From Phallusia mammillata (Eukaryota > Chordata > Ascidiacea > Phlebobranchia > Ascidiidae), in the NCBI GenBank assembly GCA_003260075.1, contig QLIY01000183.1:1-64000 (forward strand): a stretch of DNA of 64,000 nucleotides, given 5' to 3'. A program made the position numbers and the translations under genes. A model generated the notes under the pieces. That model did not search any database. It saw only the letters and a program-made list of their open reading frames with translations, and was not told the DNA's origin. Below, piece after piece: positions 36,424 through 48,100 of the stretch. Positions within the stretch are counted from its first letter, which is position 1; each line of letters starts with the position of its first letter.

Positions 36424-39140
36424 TTCTAAACATTTGTAATAGTCCAAAACAAACACACATAGTGTCTATGTAGGTAATTAATGTAGCATTATTATTGAAC
36501 ATAGTAATACTAATTATTTTATGCTGCAAGTTTTGTTTCTTACTCACTTCGTACATCACTGGGCATAACACTGTTTGTTATTGCTATTGTATCACACTGG
36601 GCTTCCAGGGTTAAAAATCCATTGTAAGCCATTACAGTAAAGTGGTAAAATTTAAAAAGTGGTGTTTCTTGTTTACTTATATGGCCTATATGTCTACCAT
36701 GTGCAATTTATACAAAATTATGTGTCTTCCTATTACTTTGTTTTTTTTTCTTGCATTCTTCTGAAATGGTTCTTAGAATTGATATGAAGCAATGTAATCA
36801 CCTCACTGCCATCTTACCAGGATGCTGTTGGTCAAACCTTTTTTACTACATACCTGACATACGCTTTAAACGAAATACAAATATGTTCGCAATTGTGTAG
36901 TCTACTTCATTGTATTGAAAGCTGTGAATATATTTGGGCCCACGATTTATTTAGGCAAGGAAAGGAAACTGGTTTTTAAAGCCCAATGATACAATGTTTA
37001 TGAGACGGAAACGAAAGTGACAATTTATATTCATTCGACAAATCAGGTCCAAAGCCTTGTGACTGTGTTTTAAACATATATATATATCCGGGTTTCAATG
37101 GATGTAAAATGCAGCAACCAACCAGTATCCGCATATTTTATTACCCGCGTCATTGGGTGTTCAAACAAATGTTAGTTTTGTTAGGCGTCTCCTAGTTCAG
37201 GGACGTTGAAACGTAATAGTGCTGTGTTTGTCTGAAACTTTCAATGACTGCGTTTTGGGGCTCGTGTACATTGTAAGGCGAATAAGCTGACCGAAAACAG
37301 CCCTGGGCCGATTTCAGGTTAACCTGTGAAGCATTGAAAACAAACAAAGTCTGCCTTTTTTCTTTCGCGGGTCGTGTCAGGTGTGCTGTGAAGTACGTTA
37401 GAGGAAAATAATTTCGAGGTTCCGTTGAGTTGTGAGCCGTCTTTAACAAAGTAGATCTGTTGTTTAATGAAACTCTTACATGAAACATAAGCTGGAAGTG
37501 ATAAAGCAGTAACAGATGGATTGAGCACGGTGTATATGTTGTGTATAGCCGCTGCCCACAGATTGGTTTCCGATATAGATTAGCTGCCTTCTGTACAGCA
37601 GCAACTAGTCAACTGTAGACGTGTTACTGTTAAAATATTGGTAATGTTCAGTAAGCATAATGGATATACTTATTTCGACTCAACGTAAATGGTCTGTGTC
37701 CGAGTTTGGTAGTTTTTGTTGTGAGTTGTGGGAAGGACTAGGTTACGATTTGTTTTCATAGGGTGTTTAGGTTATGCTTCTGCCTGTATATGGCCCAACT
37801 CTAATTATGGATTGTTGAAATTAAAACGATTGGTTTGACACAGTTAACTTACAGTCAGCAGCTAAAGTTATGATCTGTAAAAATCGTGGTAGAAATTTAA
37901 TATTTTAGCCCTTAAAAAGGATCATCTTTATAGGTAATTTGAATACGTTTATTTTGTAAAAACCGTAGTGCTTTCTAATGAAAAATGCCACAACAGGGCA
38001 TCGTAGACTTTTAACGTGACGCCCAATGATATTGTGACCAAAATTACGCAATTTGAGTCCATGAACTGGAAAGCAGTGTTACCAATTACCATTCAACGCT
38101 CGAGCGCACATCAAAAGGTCGGCAGTAGTTTTTGTTTGTTGCAAGTGGCGAAACCTGTTTTCTCGACGGATCTTTACGACTGTGACCCCTGTTTGCTATG
38201 GCCCGCATAATTGTAAAGTAGAGCTTACTATTCTCTTGATAATTGGAAAATAACAAGGAGGTACGTAAGTCCAAGGTGCTGTAGTAATTTAATTGCATTT
38301 AAAACATACAGCATCGAAGATTAAACGATTTATGGCCATTGGTGCATTCAATGAAACTTCTATCATTAAGCCAATAGATTTGAAAGGTAGCCAAAACGTA
38401 GGCACGTTTAGTTGTAGAAATTCGCACGACGGTGTGATAATTGGTATGTGGGAATAGGCTGGAAACGCCTACTGGTAAACGTTTCCGTGATTGTTTGATT
38501 GATTAGTTTGAAGGTCGCTGAGTTGGGCAAAGCTTTAAACGGGTATTTGGAATTTAATGCAATCACGACGAGTTTTAAATAAACGTTGCTGTTTTAGGGT
38601 CGTTTTCGCTACAAACCGAACCACAAAACGCAAACTTATGACTCGCTGTTCAACGGTGAGCTATTTAACAACCCTGGATTGGTTTATAAAATGAAAGGTG
38701 GAAATCGTTGCGACAATGGCAATAGAATAGGGAAAGATTCCCAGAATAAATTTAGCGTTAATAAACCATGTATTATGCTTACGAAGGAACAGCACTGGCA
38801 AATTGATAGCCAAATATTGTGTGTTACAAAGTTAAAGACTGGTAAACGTTCCTGATAGCTGCGCTGGTGAGCACGGATTCAAACAATAAATCTCTGCCGT
38901 TCAAAAACTCGCGTGTGGTCATTGGTCACAGCGCGCACATATCGCTTAGTGTTCCTCACTTTAGTCCTTAGTGCACTTTAGGTGCTTGTATATTTGCCTA
39001 GAAACGGAAAAGTAATGAAAATAGCCCCACGTTTTTTCGTATTCTGCTCAGATTTAACTTACAGCTTATGTGTGATCAGCATGTCGTGTTTCAGAACTAA
39101 ATACACCCCAGTCAAAACGGTAATTAAATATTCTTTGCAG
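36424..39140. other. Intergenic, no gene recognised
   Basis: Short ORFs only on both strands (such as 37192-37488), none with a known domain. Contains a short TA tract near 37075. The right end is the promoter or 5' UTR of the TGN38-like gene and ends in an acceptor 'TTCTTTGCAG' directly before its ATG. Confidence 0.5.
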
Positions 39141-42100
39141 ATGGAGTTTTCAATGTTAGTCGTAGTTTTGTCGTTTTTTCTACTCTGTGTATCAGCGGCT
39201 CCTTTGAATGGAGAATCAAGTGCGGAATACAAGGCTCGTTTAATGGCGGAGAGGAACAAGGCTTTCAAGGAGGCCAACCCGAATTTACAAGGTCGTTTTA
39301 GCAATATGGCTGACCTTCGGAATACCAACAAGGAAAATGAGGGGTTTGCTGCTACCAATGGACAAACGCCGCCCGTTGGTGTCGCCCGTGTGCAAGACAC
39401 AAGCCAGCAGCTACCCTTTGGCTATCCGGCAGATATTAAAGCTCCTTTAAACCTCAACGGATTGGTTTCGAATATGAATTCGCTTGAAACAGACGCGGGT
39501 CGTTCAACATTTCCTGGATCGTCGGAAGAAGAAGAAGAGGCCCCCAAAGTCATAGGGGAGGACGCAAATGATCCAGAAGAGGTCATCAAAGTCCAAGGAG
39601 ACAACACCAATGGTCAAGAAGAGGTCCCAAAAGTCCAAGAAAGCAACACCCCCCCCCCCCCCTTTAAACCTCAACGGATTGGTTTCGAATATGAATTCGC
39701 TTGAAACAAACGCGGGTCGTTCAACATTTCCTGGATCGTCGGTAGAAGGAAATGTTCCAGTCGCACTAGAGAGTGCGAACGACGTTGGTGACAAGATGGA
39801 CGCCATTGAAGTTGAACTGGGTAAAGAAGATGGGGTTAAGGGCGACAGAAACGACGAAGGTGACAGCACAAATACTCAACGAGAGGACACAACCGTGAAA
39901 GGAGAAGACACAAATTCCCAAGAAGAGGCACCCAAAGTCCAAGGAGAGGTCCCCAACGTCCCAGAAGAGGACACCATGGGTCAAGAAGGCGCCTTCAAAG
40001 TCCAAGTTGACAACACAGATAATCAAGAACTGGTCACCAAAGACCAAGGAGAGGACACCATTGGTCAAGAAGATGTCCCCAAAGTCCAAGGAGAGGAGAC
40101 AAATAATCCAGAAGAGGTCCCCGAAGTCCAAGCAGAAGAGACAAATAATCCAGAAGAGANCAAGAAAGCAACACGATTGGTCAAGAAGAGGCCGCCGTGG
40201 TCAAAGCAGGCAACACCATTGATCAAGAAGGGGTCTCCAAAGTGCAAGGGGAGGAGACAAATAATCAAGAAGGGGTCCTCAAAGTCCCAGAAGGCAACAC
40301 CATTGGTCAAGAAGTGGCCGACGAGGTTCAAGAAGGCAACAACATTGGTCAAGAAGAAGTCCCTAAAGACCAAGAAAGCAAAACCATTGGTCAAGAAGAG
40401 GCCGCCGAGGTCCAAGAAGGTAACAACATTGGTCAAGAAGAAGTCCCTAAAGCCCAAGAAAGCAACACGATTGGTCAAGAGGCCGCCCAGGTCCAAGAAG
40501 GTAACAACATTGGTCAAGAAGAAGTCCCTAAAGCCCCAGAAAGCAACACGACTGGTCAAGAAGTCCAAGGAGCAGACACCATTAACCAAGAAGAGGTCCC
40601 CAAAGTCCAAGGTGACAACACCATTAACCAAGAAGAGGTCCCCAACATCCCAGAAGAGGACCCCAAAGTCCAAGAAGGCAAAACCATTGATCAAGAAGAG
40701 GCCGCCGAGGACCAAGAAGACAACACCATTGGTAAAGAAGGCGTCTCCAAAGTCCAAGTTGACAACACAGATAATCAAGAACTGGTCCCCAAAGTCCAAG
40801 GAGAGGACACCATTAACCAAGAAGAGGTCCCCAAAGTCCAGGGAGAGGACATCATTAAGGAAGAAGAGGTCCCCACAGTCCAAGGAGAGGACACGATTAA
40901 CCAAGAAGAGGTCCCTAAAGTCCAAGGAGAGGAGACCATTAACCAAGAAGAGGTCCCCAAAGTCCAAGGAGACGACACCATTAACCAGCAAGAGGTCCCC
41001 AAAGTCCAGGAAGAGGACACCATTAACCAGGAGGAGGTCCCCAAAGTCCCAGAAGACAACATCATTAAGGAAGAAGAGGTCCCCACAGTCCAAGGAGAGG
41101 ACACGATTAACCAAGAAGAGGTCCCTAAAGTCCAAGGAGACAACACCATTAACCAGGAAGAGGTCCCCAAAGTCCAGGGAGAGGACATCATTAACCAGGA
41201 AGAGGTCCTCAAAGTCCAAGAAGACAACACCATTAACCAGNACTCCCCCCCCCCAGGAGAGGACACGATTAACCAAGAAGAGGTCCCTAAAGTCCAAGGA
41301 GACAACACCATTAACCAGGAAGAGGTCCCCAAAGTCCAGGGAGAGGACATCATTAACCAGGAAGAGGTCCTCAAAGTCCAAGAAGACAACACCATTAACC
41401 AGGAAGAGGTCCCCAAAGTCCATGGAGAGGAGACCATTAACCAAGAAGAGGTCCCCAAAGTCCAAGGAGAGGACACCATTAACCAAGAAGAGGTCCCCAA
41501 AGTCCAAGGAGAGGAGACCATTAACCAGGAAGAGGTCCCCAAAGTCCAAGAAGACAACACCATTGACCAAGAAGAGAACATAGAAGTTCAAGAAAACGAC
41601 ATAAATTTTGAACAAGAAGACATGATTGCCAAAGAAGACAATATGGGTTTCCAGGTTGACACAACAAATTCCCAAATTAACAACATAGATTTTCAAGAAG
41701 ATTCCATTAATATGGAAGACGACACATTAGATGTCGAAGTAGACAATGCTCGAGATGAAGATGTTTTTGGACAAGAAAGTAACGTAGAAGAAGTTGAAGG
41801 CAATTTAATCCCGAATGATGATTACGAACAAGAAAATGAAGGTAAGTTTGGAAATTTGGCTTGGTAATGTTGCAGTGTCGAAACCCAAAAGTATGTTTGC
41901 AGAAGGAACTACTTAGTTTTGTGACATTTGTATGCAATTTAAACTTAAGATTTGATATACGGAAAAAAATATTACAACAAAGTGTGAATTTTACGACACA
42001 CCTAAACTAGCATTGTTAAACAAGTCAGCATAATTGAACAAATAACATACCCAGTCTTAAACATCTATTTTATTGCTATCCGTGATATAATCGAGGGATA

Positions 42101-42707
42101 GGCCAAAACTGCGAATGTTCTGTTTGGTCGAGCACCGAGCATCTCACGTTAAAGCTCGGTGCTCGACAAACACGCTCGCTGCATTGTGGCGTCACAATTA
42201 TTCCCAATTCCAAGCTAGCTTGTAGCTTTTCAAGGTGCCCTTGACATTACCAGCGGTGCATTAAGCTGTATAGGCCCCAGAAGTGCGCGTTTTCCACCAT
42301 CTAACCCATTTAAAATCATTAAAGTCACTTATGTCAGTCTTTCAGGGTTCCGTGCTCGGCTCATCCCTAATGACTACCATTAATTGAAAGTTTTGCTTGT
42401 AGACGAAAATCCTTTCGAAGATGATGACGAAATCGAATACGAGAGAGAAGATGATGACGAAAGGAAAACAACCCTGACGCAGCAGGAAATGGACGATTAT
42501 GTTAGACGTCACTCTCACAGTAACCACTTCGGTTTTTCGTTCATGCTCTTCTGTGTCGTAGCTGTCGCGGGGTTTCTATACTTCGGCGGCTGGAGGGCGG
42601 TAAAGGGGGCGGCTTACGGACTTTACATGGAAAGTAAACATAGAAGCGGATTCTCAAGATCGAGGAATGACGGCTACGTTCTCATGACTAACTCGAAACG
42701 GGCGTGA
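39141..42707 (+). CDS. TGOLN2: TGN38/TGOLN2-like type I membrane protein with tandem repeat
   Basis: Main exon 39141-41841 and last exon 42403-42707, joined by a GTAAGT donor. A signal peptide ('MEFSMLVVVLSFFLLCVSA') precedes a luminal region of which most is a 14-residue acidic repeat of the type EDTINQEEVPKVQG (42 bp per unit, a few dozen units, 39880-41580). An acidic stretch, one membrane helix ('FMLFCVVAVAGFLYFGG') and a tail of about 45 residues follow, the tail with 'ESKHRSGFSRSRNDGYVLM'. YVLM is a YxxPhi sorting motif in the place of SDYQRL in TGN38/TGN46, which also has a signal peptide, tandem repeats, acidic stem and 'EGKRSKVTRRPKASDY' tail. The architecture therefore points to a trans-Golgi cycling receptor-like protein. 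The reading frame is broken by assembly joins at 39649-39662, n at 40160, and n/poly-C at 41241-41254, so the repeat number is unreliable. ATG 39141 is chosen because an acceptor ends just before it. Orthology is inference from architecture. Confidence 0.72.
39443..39752. repeat. Poly-C junction with flanking duplication, in coding sequence
   Basis: A stretch beginning CCTTTAAACCTCAACGG occurs at 39443 and again at 39661, separated by other sequence and C at 39649-39662. The copies diverge after 'GGATCGTCGG'. The join changes the reading frame of the TGN38-like gene. Confidence 0.8.
39880..41580 (+). repeat. Coding minisatellite, 42-bp unit
   Basis: Tandem units of 42 bases (variants of ACCATTAACCAAGAAGAGGT plus CCCCAAAGTCCAAGGAGAGG) encode the 14-residue acidic repeat. 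The array has no stop in several frames: a long basic frame (39568-41583, '...KKRSPKSKERTPLT...') and two minus-strand frames are also open. These are shadows of the repeat. Confidence 0.9.
41090..41400. repeat. n plus poly-C junction with flanking duplication, in coding repeat
   Basis: About 145 bases ending at 41240 recur from 41254 with no difference I can see. Between them stand n (41241), ACT and ten C (41245-41254). Confidence 0.85.
42093..42369. mobile_element. hAT-type MITE, second copy of the 21.8-kb family
   Basis: Ends 'AGGGATAGGCCAAAACTGC' and 'GTGCTCGGCTCATCCCTA', in inverse orientation to the copy at 21772-22140, with the same 'GCTCGGTGCTCGA' palindromes. No target duplication is recognisable. 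Lies in the last intron of the TGN38-like gene. Confidence 0.8.
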
Positions 42708-45106
42708 CGCGACTAGTGATTGAGCTTTTTTACACTTTATCGCTTATTTTCGGGTTCCATACCGTTTTATGCGATTTGATACCAAGTGCGCATAAATAGA
42801 TGCGGTTTAGTGCAGTTCGACAAACGATGGCTACAATTGCCTTGGTTTAATGAAGCCGCTTATTATTTTACTTTAGATTATTATCAATGAACTTTTTATA
42901 CTTTGTTGCACCTTAAGTTTTTATTTTTATTTTATCGAAGCTATTTTGATGTAAGTCGAATATTCAATGCCGACGGGGTGCCTTAAAATCAACATGTACT
43001 GAATTGCCTGCAGATGCAGACCGTTATGTCTTTATCTCTTTTTCTGCAAAGCATTTTTTGCCCGGATTATTATTAGTTTTCCCACATTTCAATACCTGGT
43101 GCTTTTTTTCTGCCTGTAATTGTTATCCAATCCTTACAGCGATGCAGTTATGTACTTAACGTTTGTAATCCACATATATGCACAAGGTACGCAGAATTCC
43201 ATCTATATCTAATGTTCTTTATGCCTTTCAAATGTGCGAACGATATTTCGCCTACCTTAGTTCTTTACGTGCGGTAGTATTGTGAAACCACATATGCGCA
43301 ACATGCAAGTTCACTTTGTAAGCCTTATTAATATATAGGCAGAATAACTGGCAGTTGAACTAGGTCTGTTCGCAGTAAGGTCAGCGACATAAGTGGAAGG
43401 TCCTTACCAACCAGCTTGCCCCTTTGTAGCCCTTGAAGTTGGATACATTTAGTCGGTATATTTCTTAACATGATTAACACAGTATTAGGAAGTGCTGTAT
43501 TTTATACATGCTGTATAACAAAGATTAATTCAGCCAATTTTCAGTTCTGGTGCAGTATCCGTCTTCGCACGCAATTAAATCTGAAAACCTTCAAGCTCCA
43601 CGAATCCCTTTTCACACAATCCACATTATTAATTATGGGTCCCCTTCCCTGAAGGGGACACATATTGTTTTTGTCCGTATTTTTTTTTCTTTTTTCTGTC
43701 TAACGCTGGTTTGTAACGCTCGTTTGGTCAAGAAAGAGTGCTTCAAATTTATTCAAATTTGGACATATCTTAGTTATCAATCTGAACTTGATTCTCTAGA
43801 AGTTTGACCCCGAATGACCCAGCGGTTCACCCACAGGCCCCCGAAACGTAAATGTGTCTAACGCTCGTTTGGTCAAGAAAGACACTGTAGGCAGAAGTAC
43901 CAAGAGAGTAACTCACTGGTTTACGATAGCGGGAGGGCTCAGCTTGACGTCGGACAGACGTTTTACGAGACATCGTTTCAGTGATTAGAAATCAGCTGTT
44001 TTGCACAGCAATGCTATGTCGTTTTATTAAGTTATCACTCACATTTTTAGTTTTGGCGAAGGTTTTACACCTATGACGTGATTTAAGCCTAATAACCGTG
44101 CTTCGGTTTTGTATATGTCAAGAAAAACTTTGTTAATAAAAGTTAAGATGAAAAAATTAACTTGACTTTTTTGCCAAATAAATGTTTTTTTAAATGCTCG
44201 TTGTCAGGTTGGCCGCCGCATGATCACGGGTTACTTAAGGTCAACTAGTCGGTATTACAAACACAGCTCAGAACTTTCTTCATAACGTAGCGTTTTTTTA
44301 ACAATCAATTTAGGAGTCAATACTCAAGGCATGTATAAATTAGGCTTAACAGTATTGTTGAACACGAATGACGGCGTGCTATTGAAAACGGTGTCAAAAG
44401 GTCAAACAGTCGTTTGGCGTGTGCACCCTGAAAGGTTACTACAGGTCAATGGTACTCGTTTTGCGAAACAAAGTTAAATGAAAAACAATTTGTTATGTAT
44501 ACACTTGTAGCAAATTGCTTTTTAATTTAAAGTGTCTGTAACACAACTGTTACAGCTTTCTAGAAAAAAATGTGTTTAAAACCCGACCTTGGACGACAAT
44601 ATCTGGGTCAAAGCAAGAGATTAAATTAAAGTATTTGTTTCGTTCTTTTTTAATGTTTTTGTAATTATATGACAATAATAGTGCAAAAAGAATACGAACA
44701 AATTTTTTTATTGTTGGGTTAATGCTTTCTAAAAATTTGTTCTTAAGAATCTAAAAGTCACCGCAACATTTGTTTACCGTAAATCCGCACAAACACGCGT
44801 GTGGGGACCCATTAGTTTTTGTTTACAAAAACAATCATATGTGTAGATCAAATGATGTGTATAGTAAATTGGTAAATATCGTATAGAATATATAAAATGG
44901 AAGTATATCAGAAAGCCACCATTCTAGTTTTTAACAGTTTCTGTTTATTAAATTGCACAGCAATGCACCTCTGAAACCCGGCTGCTATGCATGTAACAAA
45001 CATAGAATTCCTTGCGTTGCAATTAAACACAGCAGTCATCTTGTATTTCCTGTGCAGCTTAAATTCCCGTCCATCACAACACCGCATGCTAATTGGTTAA
45101 ACGATG
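42708..45106. other. Intergenic between convergent genes
   Basis: 3' flanks of the TGN38-like gene (+) and EIF2B4 (-). Short ORFs only. A complement of AATAAA at 44944-44949 may end the EIF2B4 transcript. Confidence 0.5.
44944..44949 (-). terminator. Candidate poly(A) signal of EIF2B4
   Basis: AATAAA on the minus strand about 160 bases after the EIF2B4 stop codon. Confidence 0.45.
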
Positions 45107-48100
45107 TCACGTGTCAGTGCTGCGCACGCGTAGTACCACAGGCACAGAAGTGCAAGGGATTTTCCCCAACTCCGTCACAACCATTGCTACGTAATCGGGC
45201 GGTGTTACGTCATAAGTCAAATGAAGAACCTGTTTAAATATTGAAGAAACTGTTTATTTGTTTTCCCTGCAGACATTACCAAAATACTTCTTGTATAATG
45301 TACTTGCTACACTACTGCAGTAGCATATAGGGCCAATATCTTGTTACAAGCTGCACTAATGATACCTTGTAGGCAGTGGTGGGATTCAAATTTTTCGTCA
45401 GCCGGTTCTATCACAAAGTCATATGTTTCAGCAGGTTCATTGACAGCAACCAGTAACGCTAACCGGTTCGCTGATCTCATAAAATTTAGTGAGATTATTA
45501 AACTGGTGCAAACCGCTGAATCCCACCACTGGGTGTAGGCCAAAAACATGGAACATACATGCACTTGTTCATTAAATTTGAAAAGGTAGAGTATACAAAT
45601 GTGTGCAGGCAGTTTTTAATTCTGCACAATAGTTTTGATTCATCACAGCAGCAGCATATGGAAGCAGTTTCTGGCATAACAAAGAGCGTTTAGCAAAAAG
45701 ATAAGAGTTTTTCGGGTTTCTTTCACAAAAGAACACAAACAAGATCACTTACTTTTAATGAGTCCATTTGTTTCCAATCTTCTTCATCAAGAAGAGAAGG
45801 ATTCGATTTGTGGGAATTAGTTTTGACCAACAGATCTCGGGGGTCACCTGTGAAACATGGTTGCTGTTGAATAGTAAACTATAGGCAGCACACATTTAAA
45901 ACAGTAATTGACTGTGATGGAAAAGTGTATTTCACCCAGCATGTGGGAAAGTGATATCATGTTTAATTCATTTACCCTAAAAACTGATGTATAAGTCGCA
46001 TTTAAAAGTTAGGCTAGGAAGTCAACTGAAAAATAAACATATTTACCAGCTGTTAAGGTTTTTGTTTGAATCAATAAATAGTACATGTAAAAAGTGCATA
46101 GCGAACAGAACAGAGTGAAAACAGTTATGAAGCCATTGCTAGTATATAGAGCAAAAACAATCTCTATCATTCCCTGCTTGAGTTTTTTGACAGATCACCT
46201 GTAAGTTTAATGCTCATTTTAATTCACAATTGTTGTTCACCACTGGTGGTGGGATGCAATGCTGTGGTAATGTTTTCAAAACCTGATATTTACCTATTTC
46301 ATTGTTGACAAACGAGTCGGCCTGGACTCTCTCACAGAACTTGTAGGCTTCACAACAAACGATCACTGGCACTCCACATGCCTTTGCTGCCATGGCAACC
46401 ATTGACGTGCCCACCGATCCCATCACATATCCATTGGATAGCAGGCCATGTGCACCAAGAACCACTTTTGTGACCTGTTTTATGTTAAATGCAATGACAT
46501 TATACAGATCCCCCAGCCTAAATTCCTAAACACTAGTAAAGAAACACAGTTTGAGTGTGCCCAGAGGATGTGCATTGAACATAAAATTAAATGTTATAAA
46601 CCCCAGATCCACAAGCTTAGGACGTGTTTAAAAAAATCAACCAAAATGAAACCAACTAACGTAATGTACCTCTGGCATTATATATGATGCTGCTGACACA
46701 AGGACGTATGAACATTGGATTCCAGCTTGGCGCAATCTCCTTAGCGCTCCACGACCAGCAAGTTTTGGTCTGCTGTCGACAACAACCACACGAAAGTTTC
46801 GTCCAACTTTGTGGGCATCGCACAGGACGCGAGTGATCAGTGATGAACTGTGAAATCATACATTGAACAGAATAGAGTTTCGCAAGGGTTGTGTTTATGT
46901 TAATAATGATGCTCATAATTGCAGAATTAGTGTATTTATGTCATTTCCTGGTATGATACACAAAATACATTTTGCTTGAATTGCAAATACCATACCAGGC
47001 ATGTACTTATTGAGGCCCTCAGAAAGTAAATTTGTTAAAAAAGGCTACATAATATATCATATTTTCTTTGGAGATCTTGTGTGTAAAACTTACTTTCCAT
47101 AAATCATTACAACATCTCCGTCACTGATCTTTGTGCAAGCCGAATCTGAAATTGCCTTCCCAGCCAACACAATGTTCACCCTCACAAATTCACGAAGACT
47201 GTCAACCAAGCGGGACTTGGCCTGGATAAAATATTAGTGCATTAGATGGATGTTAGACTAGAGTTATAATTATAAACCATATCTAGGTGAGCGAAATTCC
47301 TGACAATTTTATCAATATTTTTGGCAACACAAAACTTGCATTCTAAGCTTGTTGTTACATTTTATAAGATATTGGCAAAAAAGCATTACTATCACAGAGA
47401 TAAAAAGCGCAGTTTTGTTACTTAAAAAAGTTTTTAAAACTTTACCAAACCAGAAGGAAATGGTTTTGGGGCAATCTGGTCCTTTTACAAGGATATTCTA
47501 TGCTTTAAACAAGCAAAAAAATCACCGAATTGCCTTTCATTTAATGCTGATTAGTTTCTTTGCATGTGTGCCCGATTTGAGGCTCCCAGAAAAAAATTGA
47601 GAATTACTGTAGGTTAAGCAACCAGATGTGAAACATTTGGATTTTAGGAGTTCCGGACACAGATTTTCTGCCATAATTCCAGACATTTCCAGACATCTGG
47701 TAACACTACATTAGACTTAAGTATAAAAATGCCACCAACTGAGAAACTGTTTAGGAATTACAGTGTAGCTGAAGTTTTGTTTGTCGTTTTATTGTTTACA
47801 GAGACAACAACTTAGCTTGGTATATATCAACATACTCCAGTGCATCAATTCATTAATAGCATAAAGCAATAAAGTTATAACTTACTTCAGAGTCTGACAT
47901 TTTTCTGCAAACACTAATTTGCAACTTCATAAACTTGATTGCACTTCCCATTGATACGGATAACGGTCGGCACTGATTCAAGTAACTGTGCAAGTTTATA
48001 ATTGATAAAGTGAATCAGGTAAAAGTTTCAGAGGCCTCATCATACTAATGATTAGTGCTGATAATTACTAATCCAGTTTTGCTGCACAATGATTCCCAAA

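Noticed and set aside
39568-41583. 671-codon basic ORF (KKRSPKSKERTPLT repeats)
   Set aside because: Wrong frame of the 42-bp repeat; the acidic frame alone connects signal peptide, stem and membrane helix.
40065-41696. Minus-strand repeat ORFs of 543 and 268 codons
   Set aside because: Antisense shadows of the same repeat without signal, start context or exon chain.
43917-43973. Possible minus-strand first exon (MSRKTSVRRQAEPSRYRKP with GTGAGT donor)
   Set aside because: No second exon with a matching frame was found before the TGN38-like gene.
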